Below, piece by piece: positions 34,453 through 42,577 of a stretch of 45,091 nucleotides of DNA. Both the position numbers and the translations under genes were made by a program. The DNA comes from an uncultured Lachnospiraceae bacterium (GTDB lineage: Bacteria > Bacillota > Clostridia > Lachnospirales > Lachnospiraceae), in assembly GCA_947565425.1 (NCBI GenBank), contig CANOFW010000026.1, positions 1 to 45,091 of the forward strand, read 5' to 3'. The notes beneath the pieces were generated by a model. It was not told where the DNA came from, did not search any database, and was given only the letters and a program-made list of their open reading frames with translations. Numbering within the stretch: position 1 is the stretch's first letter; the number at the start of each line of letters is the position of its first letter.

Positions 34453-34665
34453 ATGAGCAGAGAAGGTAATTTTTTAGTATATTGTATAGAGCAGTACAAG
34501 GCAGCCAAGAATCTGACAGGGAAGCAAGTATCGGAATTGTTTGAACATTATAACGTGTGGGAGTATATATATTCCTGTTTTGAGGCATTGCATACTACTG
34601 GGGAGAATTATATTATTGCAGATATAGACTCTTTTATTGAGAATCGTGCAATAGATAGAAAGTAA
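34453..34665 (+). CDS. DUF3791 family protein
   Basis: This 70-residue protein carries the pattern FLVYCIEQYKAAKNLTGKQV, then ELFEHYNVWEYIYSCFEALHTTG and a final IADIDSFI, which I recognise as DUF3791. Such proteins usually sit next to DUF3990 genes; the pair has been suggested to behave like a toxin-antitoxin unit, but I know of no firm assignment. It is tightly coupled to the preceding gene (CCGGAGGAGACATGATATG). With the DUF3990 gene destroyed, both small genes are intact but apparently orphaned. Confidence 0.75.
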   Translation: MSREGNFLVYCIEQYKAAKNLTGKQVSELFEHYNVWEYIYSCFEALHTTGENYIIADIDSFIENRAIDRK

Positions 34666-34706
34666 TTGTAATTCCTTGTGGTGGTAAAACAATTCTTTTC
34701 CAGGAT

Positions 34707-34752
34707 AAAAGCCTGCCTTCCCTTGACAAAAGGGAAGGGCAGGCTTTATAAT
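34707..34752 (+). promoter_or_regulatory. Hairpin with embedded promoter, copy 2, upstream of ileS
   Basis: GCCTGCC and TTCCCTT pair with AAGGGAA and GGCAGGC (one bulged G), flanked by AAA/TTT. TTGACA (34723-34728) lies in the loop and a perfect TATAAT follows 18 bases later (34747-34752), a near-consensus promoter for ileS. Melting or folding of the hairpin would link termination of the upstream transcript with initiation of the next. It is nearly identical to 33997-34042. Confidence 0.7.
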
Positions 34753-34781
34753 TTGAACAATCGCACGAAAGGAGAATCACA

Positions 34782-37700
34782 ATGTATAGCAAAGTCGAGA
34801 CGAATTTAAACTTTGTGGAAAGAGAGAAGCAGACAGAACAGTTCTGGAAAGAGAATGATATTTTTGGCAAGAGCATGGAGAACCGCAAGGAAGGAGAGAC
34901 TTACACATTCTATGACGGACCGCCAACAGCGAACGGCAAACCGCATATCGGACATGTATTGACACGCGTGATTAAGGACATGATACCGAGATACCAGACC
35001 ATGAAGGGCAAGATGGTTCCGCGTAAAGCGGGCTGGGACACGCATGGCCTTCCGGTAGAGTTGGAAGTTGAGAAGCTCTTGGGACTTGACGGCAAGGAGC
35101 AGATTGAAGAGTATGGTTTGGAACCGTTTATAGATAAATGTAAAGAGAGCGTTTGGAAATACAAGGGCATGTGGGAAGATTTCTCCGGCACGGTCGGTTT
35201 CTGGGCGGACATGGAGAATCCCTATGTCACTTACCACAATGATTTTATTGAGTCCGAGTGGTGGGCGCTGAAAGAAATCTGGAACAAGAAGTTACTGTAC
35301 AAAGGGTTTAAGATTGTACCGTATTGCCCGCGCTGTGGCACGCCGCTCTCTGCACAGGAAGTGGCGCAGGGATATAAGACTGTGAAAGAGCGTTCAGCGA
35401 TTGTCCGGTTTAAGGCGGTGGGTGAAGACGCTTACTTCCTTGCCTGGACGACCACGCCCTGGACGCTGCCCTCGAACCTTGCACTCTGTATGCATCCTGA
35501 GGAGACTTACTGCAAAGTAAAAGCAGCGGACGGCTATACGTATTATATGGCACAGGCGCTTTTGGACAAAGTGCTCTCCTCGTTGCTTGACAAGGAGCAG
35601 CAGGCTGCCGGCGAGAAAGCATATGAAGTCCTGGAGAATTATAAAGGAAAAGATTTGGAATACAGGGAGTATGAGCCTTTGTTTGCCTGTGCGGGCGAGG
35701 CGGCAGCAAAGCAGCACAAAAAAGCACACTTTGTTACCTGCAACACTTATGTTACGATGACGGACGGTACGGGAATTGTGCACATTGCGCCGGCATTCGG
35801 TGAGGATGACTCCAAGGTGGGCAGGGACTATGATTTACCTTTTGTGCAGTTTGTGAATGGCAAAGGAGAATTGACCGAGGGAACGCCCTATGCAGGTGTA
35901 TTCTGTAAGAAGGCGGACCTCATGATTTTACAGGATTTAGAAGACCAGAAGTTATTGTTTGACGCGCCCAAGTTTGAGCATGAATATCCCCACTGCTGGC
36001 GGTGCGACACGCCTCTTATCTATTATGCGAGGGAATCCTGGTTTATCAAGATGACGGAGGTTAAGGAAGACCTGATCCGCAATAACAATACAATTAACTG
36101 GATTCCTGAGAGCATCGGCAAGGGACGTTTCGGCGATTGGCTGGAAAATGTACAGGACTGGGGTATTTCCCGTAACCGTTACTGGGGAACGCCGTTAAAT
36201 ATCTGGGAGTGCGAGTGCGGACATATGCATTCCATCGGCAGCATTGCAGAGCTCAAAGAGATGTCTGACAACTGCCCGCAGGAGATTGAACTGCACCGTC
36301 CCTATATAGATGCAGTGACGATTAAGTGTCCACAGTGCGGCAAAGAGATGCATCGCGTACCGGAGGTAATCGACTGTTGGTTTGACTCCGGCGCTATGCC
36401 TTTTGCACAGCATCACTATCCATTTGAGAATAAAGAACTCTTTGAACAGCAGTTCCCGGCACAGTTTATCTCGGAGGCTGTGGATCAGACACGCGGGTGG
36501 TTCTACTCACTGCTGGCTGAGTCCACATTACTGTTTAACAAAGCGCCCTACGAGAACGTTATCGTCTTAGGGCATGTGCAGGATGAGAATGGTCAGAAGA
36601 TGAGTAAGTCCAAAGGCAATGCCGTAGACCCCTTTGAGGCATTGGAGACTTACGGCGCAGACGCTATCCGCTGGTATTTTTACATCAATTCTGCGCCCTG
36701 GCTGCCCAACCGTTTCCATGGTAAAGCTGTGCAGGAAGGACAGCGCAAGTTTATGGGAACGCTGTGGAATACCTACGCATTCTTCATTCTTTATGCAAAT
36801 ATTGATGAATTTGATGCTACAAAGTACAAATTAGAATATGATAAATTGTCTGTGATGGATAAATGGCTCCTGTCCAAGCTGAATACGTTGGTATCGGAAG
36901 TGGACAACGACTTGGGCAATTACCGGATTCCTGAGGCTGCAAGGGCTTTGCAGGAGTTCGTAGAAGATATGAGCAACTGGTATGTCAGAAGGAGCAGGGA
37001 GCGTTTCTGGGCGAAAGGCATGGAGCAGGATAAGATTAACGCTTACATGACCTTGTACACCGCACTGGTGACGGTCAGCAAGGCGGCTGCGCCTATGATT
37101 CCATTTATGACGGAAGATATTTACCGCAACCTGGTATGCAGCATTGACAAAAATGCGCCGGAGAGTGTGCATCTTTGCGATTTCCCGACGGCTGACGCGT
37201 CCATGGTGGATGAAGAGCTGGAAAAGAACATGGATGCGGTATTGAAGATTGTAGTCATGGGACGTGCCTGCCGCAACAATGCGAATATCAAAAATCGCCA
37301 GCCAATTGGACAAATGTTCGTCAAGGCCCCCTATGAGCTGCCAGAGTTCTTCCGGGAAATTATAGCAGACGAGCTGAATGTAAAGAAAGTCGACTTTACT
37401 GAGGACGTCAGCAGCTTTACCGATTACACCTTTAAGCCTCAATTGCGTACAGTAGGGCCCAAATACGGCAAATTCTTAAAACAGATTCAGCAGGCGCTCT
37501 CTGAACTTGACGGCAACAAAGCGTATGCGGAGCTGAAGGCGAAAGGAAGTCTTACACTTGACAGCGTAAATGCAGAAGTTGTATTATGTGAGGAGGACCT
37601 TTTGATTACCATGACGCAGCAGGAAGGTTATGTGACAGAGGGTGATAATGAGGTGACAGTGGTACTCGATACGAATCTGACGCCGGAATTGTTAGAGGAA

Positions 37701-37946
37701 GGCTTTGTGCGCGAGCTGATAAGCAAGATTCAGACGATGCGCAAGGAGGCTGGATTTGAGGTTATGGATAAAATTACTGTTTTCTACCGCGCGGGAGAGA
37801 AGATTGAGACAATCTTTGCCAAACATGGCGCGCAGATACAGTCAGAAGTACTTGCCGAGCAGATTGACAATGCGCAAATCAAAGGCTACGAGAAGGAATG
37901 GAACATTAACGGAGAACATGTTGTGCTCGGAGTAGAAAAAATATAA
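34782..37946 (+). CDS. ileS: Isoleucyl-tRNA synthetase, type 2
   Basis: This 1054-residue class I synthetase charges tRNA-Ile. Signatures are YDGPPTANGKPHIGHVLTR (HIGH motif at about residue 46), GWDTHGLPVE, the editing domain with TTTPWTLPSN, the QTRGWFYSL region and KMSKSKGN (KMSKS). It is longer than the usual 930-residue bacterial IleRS1 and has the N-terminus and extended C-terminus of the IleRS2 (eukaryote-like) class, which is often less sensitive to mupirocin. The AAAGGAG site precedes the start. No T-box leader is present in the 116 bases upstream, unlike many clostridial ileS genes. Confidence 0.96.
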   Translation: MYSKVETNLNFVEREKQTEQFWKENDIFGKSMENRKEGETYTFYDGPPTANGKPHIGHVLTRVIKDMIPRYQTMKGKMVPRKAGWDTHGLPVELEVEKLLGLDGKEQIEEYGLEPFIDKCKESVWKYKGMWEDFSGTVGFWADMENPYVTYHNDFIESEWWALKEIWNKKLLYKGFKIVPYCPRCGTPLSAQEVAQGYKTVKERSAIVRFKAVGEDAYFLAWTTTPWTLPSNLALCMHPEETYCKVKAADGYTYYMAQALLDKVLSSLLDKEQQAAGEKAYEVLENYKGKDLEYREYEPLFACAGEAAAKQHKKAHFVTCNTYVTMTDGTGIVHIAPAFGEDDSKVGRDYDLPFVQFVNGKGELTEGTPYAGVFCKKADLMILQDLEDQKLLFDAPKFEHEYPHCWRCDTPLIYYARESWFIKMTEVKEDLIRNNNTINWIPESIGKGRFGDWLENVQDWGISRNRYWGTPLNIWECECGHMHSIGSIAELKEMSDNCPQEIELHRPYIDAVTIKCPQCGKEMHRVPEVIDCWFDSGAMPFAQHHYPFENKELFEQQFPAQFISEAVDQTRGWFYSLLAESTLLFNKAPYENVIVLGHVQDENGQKMSKSKGNAVDPFEALETYGADAIRWYFYINSAPWLPNRFHGKAVQEGQRKFMGTLWNTYAFFILYANIDEFDATKYKLEYDKLSVMDKWLLSKLNTLVSEVDNDLGNYRIPEAARALQEFVEDMSNWYVRRSRERFWAKGMEQDKINAYMTLYTALVTVSKAAAPMIPFMTEDIYRNLVCSIDKNAPESVHLCDFPTADASMVDEELEKNMDAVLKIVVMGRACRNNANIKNRQPIGQMFVKAPYELPEFFREIIADELNVKKVDFTEDVSSFTDYTFKPQLRTVGPKYGKFLKQIQQALSELDGNKAYAELKAKGSLTLDSVNAEVVLCEEDLLITMTQQEGYVTEGDNEVTVVLDTNLTPELLEEGFVRELISKIQTMRKEAGFEVMDKITVFYRAGEKIETIFAKHGAQIQSEVLAEQIDNAQIKGYEKEWNINGEHVVLGVEKI

Positions 37947-38022
37947 AGAACAAGTGAAAACTGCCCTAAGGCAAAAGTTTCATAAGTCAAACATACAGGC
38001 ACCAGAGAAAAAGGAGATGGCA

Positions 38023-40491
38023 ATGAAAAGAATAATTGATAAGCAGAAATTTATTCAGGAGATTAAGAACAATGTAAAGAATCTCTACCGTAAGACTTTG
38101 GAGGAGGCTTCCCAGCAGGAAGTATATCAGGCGGTGTCCAATGCCGTTAAGAATGTGATTATCGACCAGTGGCTTGCCACACAGAAGACGTTTGATAAGG
38201 AAGATCCCAAGATTTTGTATTATATGTCCATGGAGTTTTTGATGGGAAGAGCGTTGGGCAATAACTTGATTAACATGACCGCCTATACAGAGGTTAAGGA
38301 AGCGTTGGAAGAAATCGGTTTTGATTTGAACGTAATTGAGGACGAGGAGCCCGATCCGGCGCTTGGAAATGGCGGTCTCGGCAGACTTGCAGCATGTTTT
38401 ATGGAATCCCTCTCTACGCTGGGATATCCGGCGTATGGCTGTGGAATCCGTTACCGTTATGGCTTGTTCCGTCAGAAGATTGAGAATGGTTTTCAGGTGG
38501 AAGTGCCGGACAACTGGCTGAAAGACGGCTATCCCTTTGAGCTGCGCCGCCCGGAGCATACCTTCCAGGTGAAGTTCGGCGGTTATGTGCGCTCGGAGAT
38601 GGCAGGCAACGGAAGAACGAAGTTTATTCATGAGGGTTACCAGTCCGTACGCGCCGTACCGTATGATATGCCGGTTCTCGGATATAACAATAATATGGTA
38701 AACGTGCTTATTGCCTGGGATGCAGAGCCGGAAGAATATTTTGAGCTGGATGCGTTTGACAAGGGTGATTATAAGAAGGCGGTAGAGCAGGAGAACCTTG
38801 CGCGCAACCTTGTGGAAGTATTATATCCTAACGATAATCATATCCAGGGTAAGGAACTGCGTCTGAAACAGCAGTATTTCTTCGTTTCAGCCAGCGTACA
38901 GCGTGCAGTTGCGCGTTATAAAAAGCATCATACCGATTTGCATAAGATGCCGCAGAAAGTGGCGATTCAGTTGAATGATACACATCCGACGGTAGCGGTG
39001 GCAGAGCTGATGCGCATCCTTTTGGATGAGGAAGGCATGGAATGGGATGAGGCATGGGAGATTACCACCCATACGTGTGCTTACACAAACCATACAATTA
39101 TGTCGGAAGCTTTGGAGAAATGGCCGATTGAGATTTTCTCCAGACTGTTGCCGAGAATTTACCAGATTGTAGAAGAAATTAACCGCCGCTTTATTCTGGA
39201 CATCGAAAAGAAGTTCCCTGGTGACCGCAGAAGAGTAGAAAAAATGGCGATCATTTATGACGGCCAGGTGAAAATGGCGCACCTTGCGATTGCCGCAGGC
39301 TGTTCTGTCAACGGTGTGGCAAGACTGCATACGGAGATTTTAAAGAACCAGGAGCTGCATGATTTCTATGAGATGTTCCCGGAGAAATTTAACAATAAGA
39401 CCAATGGTATTACACAGAGAAGATTCCTTTACCATGGGAATCCGCTGCTCGCTGAGTGGGTCAACAAATATATTGGCAACGATTGGGTAACAAATTTGCC
39501 GCATTTGCAGAAGCTTGCCGTATATGTGGATGATGAGAAGGCACAGCAGGAGTTTATGAACATCAAATATCAGAACAAGCTGCGTCTGGCAGATTACATT
39601 CAGAAACATAATGGCGTGAAGGTAGACCCGCGTTCCATTTTCGACGTACAGGTAAAACGTCTCCATGAATATAAACGTCAGCTTTTGAATATTCTGCATG
39701 TAATGTATCTTTATAACAAGATTAAGGAACACCCTGAGATGGAGTTTTACCCCAGGACATTTATCTTTGGCGCTAAGGCAGCGGCTGGTTATCGCATTGC
39801 CAAGTTGACGATTAAGTTAATCAACAGCGTGGCTGAGGTAATCAACAACGATGCTTCCATCAACGGTAAGATTAAGGTGGTATTTATTGAAGATTACAAG
39901 GTATCGACGGCAGAGTGGATTTTTGCAGCGGCAGACGTGTCGGAGCAGATTTCAACGGCCAGCAAAGAGGCGTCCGGTACTGGCAACATGAAGTTTATGT
40001 TAAACGGTGCGGTAACGCTGGGAACCATGGACGGTGCGAATGTGGAGATTGTAGAGGAAGTAGGAGAGGATAATGCGTTTATCTTTGGTATGAGCTCTCA
40101 GGAGGTCATTGAACATGAACAGAGACGCGACTATGATCCGATGCAGATTTTCAACAATGACCAGGATATCCGTCAGGTATTGATGCAGCTCATTAACGGA
40201 ATGTATTCTAAGAATGATTCCGAGCTGTTCCGTCCGCTGTACAACTCTCTGTTAAATACGAAGGAGACACAGTTTGCAGATACTTACTTTATTCTCAAAG
40301 ACTTCCGCTCTTATGTGGAAGCGCAGGAAAGAGTAGAGAAGGCGTATCGGGATGAGAAAGGCTGGGCAAGGATGGCTATGCTTAATGTGGCGCATTCCGG
40401 CAAGTTCACCTCAGACCGTACGATTCAGGAATACGTAGATGATATTTGGCATCTGGACAAAGTAAAAGTAGAAATGCCAGAATCAAATTAA
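38023..40491 (+). CDS. glgP: Glycogen/alpha-glucan phosphorylase
   Basis: This 822-residue GT35 enzyme releases glucose-1-phosphate from glycogen or maltodextrin. It shows PDPALGNGGLGRLAACF, NDTHPTVAV, QVKRLHEYKRQLLN and the PLP-lysine region EASGTGNMKFMLNGA, followed by TMDGANVEI. I chose ATG 38023 after AAGGAGATGG; the frame is open upstream to 37954, but the family begins about here (DKQKFIQEI). It lies 76 bases after ileS with only a weak hairpin between, so some read-through is possible. No other glycogen genes are nearby. A terminator follows. Confidence 0.96.
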   Translation: MKRIIDKQKFIQEIKNNVKNLYRKTLEEASQQEVYQAVSNAVKNVIIDQWLATQKTFDKEDPKILYYMSMEFLMGRALGNNLINMTAYTEVKEALEEIGFDLNVIEDEEPDPALGNGGLGRLAACFMESLSTLGYPAYGCGIRYRYGLFRQKIENGFQVEVPDNWLKDGYPFELRRPEHTFQVKFGGYVRSEMAGNGRTKFIHEGYQSVRAVPYDMPVLGYNNNMVNVLIAWDAEPEEYFELDAFDKGDYKKAVEQENLARNLVEVLYPNDNHIQGKELRLKQQYFFVSASVQRAVARYKKHHTDLHKMPQKVAIQLNDTHPTVAVAELMRILLDEEGMEWDEAWEITTHTCAYTNHTIMSEALEKWPIEIFSRLLPRIYQIVEEINRRFILDIEKKFPGDRRRVEKMAIIYDGQVKMAHLAIAAGCSVNGVARLHTEILKNQELHDFYEMFPEKFNNKTNGITQRRFLYHGNPLLAEWVNKYIGNDWVTNLPHLQKLAVYVDDEKAQQEFMNIKYQNKLRLADYIQKHNGVKVDPRSIFDVQVKRLHEYKRQLLNILHVMYLYNKIKEHPEMEFYPRTFIFGAKAAAGYRIAKLTIKLINSVAEVINNDASINGKIKVVFIEDYKVSTAEWIFAAADVSEQISTASKEASGTGNMKFMLNGAVTLGTMDGANVEIVEEVGEDNAFIFGMSSQEVIEHEQRRDYDPMQIFNNDQDIRQVLMQLINGMYSKNDSELFRPLYNSLLNTKETQFADTYFILKDFRSYVEAQERVEKAYRDEKGWARMAMLNVAHSGKFTSDRTIQEYVDDIWHLDKVKVEMPESN

Positions 40492-40506
40492 TAAAGGAAT
40501 ATTAGA

Positions 40507-40564
40507 GGCTGCCGCAAATACTATCAAAAGGCAAAGATTTGTCTGGGACTGTTTTGCGGCAGCC
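40507..40564 (+). terminator. Terminator-like hairpin of glgP
   Basis: GGCTGCCGCAAA (40507-40518) pairs with TTTTGCGGCAGCC (40552-40564) around a 33-base loop. Only GTTCTTG follows, so termination may be weak. Confidence 0.65.
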
Positions 40565-40590
40565 GTTCTTGAATTGATAGGATTAAGAAA

Positions 40591-41553
40591 ATGGATAAGA
40601 TGAAGATTAGAAATTCCCTGCTGCTGCTTTTAACCGCCACCATTTGGGGCGTGGCATTTGTAGCCCAGAGCGTGGGTATGGAGTATGTAGGGCCTCTGAC
40701 GTTTAACTGCGTGCGCTCTCTGATTGGCGGGGTGGTTTTGATTCCCTGTATCTGGTTTCTTGGCAGGTTGGAGAAACAGCGTGGGGAAAAAGATATAAGT
40801 CCTCAGGACAGAGTAAAGGAAGGCAAAGACTTGTTGATTGGCGGAACTTTGTGCGGTATTTTGCTCTGTGTGGCAAGTAATTTTCAGCAGATGGGGATTG
40901 TGTACACATCGGTGGGCAAGGCAGGCTTTATCACGGCGTGCTATATTATTATTGTGCCAGTGTTGGGGATTTTTTTACGCAGAAAATGTGGAGTGAGTGT
41001 GTGGGTTGGCGTGTTGTTTGCCTTGGCTGGACTGTATTTTCTTTGTATAAAAGGTAATACTTCTACGGTGGAGACAGAGAGGCTTATCTCCTGGCTGCCC
41101 GTTGGTAAGGGCGAACTCTTACTGATGATTTGCGCGCTGCTGTTTTCGCTGCATATTTTAGTCATTGATTATTTTACGGTGCGTGCAGACGGCGTGAAGA
41201 TGTCCTGTATTCAGTTTTTTGTGTGCGGGGTTTTATCTGGTCTGGGAATGCTGGTGGCAGAGGAGCCGCAAATCATAGATATTTTTCACGCGTGGCAGCC
41301 CATTTTATATGCGGGAATCATGTCTTGCGGCGTGGCTTATACGCTGCAAATTGTTGGACAAAAGGGTATGAATCCTACGGTTGCGTCTTTAATTCTCAGT
41401 CTGGAATCCGTGATTTCTGTGCTGGCAGGAATGGTACTTTTATCACAGAAATTAACGCCATGGGAGATTTTGGGCTGTGTGTTGATGTTTATTGCCATTA
41501 TTTTGGCGCAGCTTCCGCAGAGAGAGGGAGGAAAGCAACATGGACAATCATAA
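40591..41553 (+). CDS. EamA/DMT-family transporter
   Basis: This 320-residue membrane protein has ten hydrophobic segments in two EamA repeats. The first opens LLLLLTATIWGVAFVAQSVG and FNCVRSLIGG; the second has GVAYTLQIVGQKGMNPTVAS and LILSLESVISVLAGMVLL. DMT transporters export amino acids, nucleosides or other metabolites; the substrate is not readable. Its 3' end overlaps the next gene by 14 bases, so the two are coupled. Confidence 0.92.
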   Translation: MDKMKIRNSLLLLLTATIWGVAFVAQSVGMEYVGPLTFNCVRSLIGGVVLIPCIWFLGRLEKQRGEKDISPQDRVKEGKDLLIGGTLCGILLCVASNFQQMGIVYTSVGKAGFITACYIIIVPVLGIFLRRKCGVSVWVGVLFALAGLYFLCIKGNTSTVETERLISWLPVGKGELLLMICALLFSLHILVIDYFTVRADGVKMSCIQFFVCGVLSGLGMLVAEEPQIIDIFHAWQPILYAGIMSCGVAYTLQIVGQKGMNPTVASLILSLESVISVLAGMVLLSQKLTPWEILGCVLMFIAIILAQLPQREGGKQHGQS

Positions 41554-42529
41554 TGAGAGAAAATTATTTCAGGCAAAACTGAGGATGGCGCCGATTGTGC
41601 TGCTGGCGTGTCTTTGTCTTGCAGGTTGTCAGAATAACCAGCAGGCAATTGAGGACCAACAGGCATTTCGGCAGGTGGGTATCAATAAAATGAATGAGGG
41701 CGACTATGCCGGGGCGGTGGAGGCATTCCAGAAAGCCTTAGACAAGTCGCAGGCGGTGATTGGCGAGCTGGAACTTGATATCTGCTATTATAAGGCGACA
41801 GCTCAATACAATAATGAAGACACGAAAGGCGCCATCGCTACTTGTGATGCGCTGATAGATTATGATAAGAAGGACGCCAAAGCATATTTTATACGCGGCT
41901 GTGTGTATTTGAAAGAAGGAGATAGCGAAAATGCCAGGAAAGATTATGCCAAGGCATTGGAGCTTTCTGGTAACAATTATGCGCTCTATTTGTCGGTTTA
42001 TGAGAATCTTTCCGGCGCAGGATTTGTGGAAGAGGCGGAGGAGCTCATTGCTAAGGCTCTGGAGTTGGAGGGCGATTCGGCCGAAGATTACCGGGAAAGA
42101 GGACATGTTTATCTGATTCGCAAGGAATATGATAATGCCAGGAAGGAGCTGGATCAGGCTATCAAGATGGGTGATACCAAAGCGCTTCTTTATCTGGCGC
42201 AGGTCTATGACGCGCAGGATGACGGCAAGAAAGCGAAGTCCCTTTATGAGAGTTATTTAGAGAAAAACGGTTCTGACACGGACACGATGGTTGCGTTGGG
42301 AGAAATGCAGATGGAAGCCGGGAAATACAAGCGGGCGTTGGAGTTGTTTCAGCAGGCATTGGAGGCTGGCAGTCCGGAAAATGAGAAGAGCCTTAGAAGA
42401 AATGAAATTATCTGTTACGAGAATCTATACGATTTTGCCCATGCAAAGGAGAAGATGGCTTCCTATGTGAAGGATTACCCGGAGGATGAGGAGGCGCAGC
42501 GGGAGAATATATTTTTACAGACAAGATAA
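41540..42529 (+). CDS. TPR-repeat lipoprotein
   Basis: This 329-residue protein has a lipoprotein signal, MAPIVLLACLCLAGC, preceded by an unusually long basic N-terminus (Cys at about residue 31). At least six tetratricopeptide-like repeats follow: NEGDYAGAVEAFQKALDKS, KEGDSENARKDYAKALELS and EAGKYKRALELFQQALEAG are clear. TPR lipoproteins are extracytoplasmic scaffolds. I start it at ATG 41540, which has GGGAGG upstream; the frame remains open to 41492 within the transporter gene. The overlap with the transporter and the 48-base gap to the deacetylase suggest one transcript for envelope functions. Confidence 0.9.
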   Translation: MDNHNERKLFQAKLRMAPIVLLACLCLAGCQNNQQAIEDQQAFRQVGINKMNEGDYAGAVEAFQKALDKSQAVIGELELDICYYKATAQYNNEDTKGAIATCDALIDYDKKDAKAYFIRGCVYLKEGDSENARKDYAKALELSGNNYALYLSVYENLSGAGFVEEAEELIAKALELEGDSAEDYRERGHVYLIRKEYDNARKELDQAIKMGDTKALLYLAQVYDAQDDGKKAKSLYESYLEKNGSDTDTMVALGEMQMEAGKYKRALELFQQALEAGSPENEKSLRRNEIICYENLYDFAHAKEKMASYVKDYPEDEEAQRENIFLQTR

Positions 42530-42577
42530 ATATCCGCCAAAATCCGGCGGCGATGACAGAAAGAGGTAATGAGGATT

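Noticed and set aside
36831-37442. 203-codon minus-strand frame inside ileS
   Set aside because: It is antisense to a conserved gene with no domain or ribosome site: a shadow frame.
37947-38022. Weak hairpin between ileS and glgP as a terminator
   Set aside because: The stem is short and bulged (GCC/GGC plus AAACT/AGTTT) and no T-run follows.
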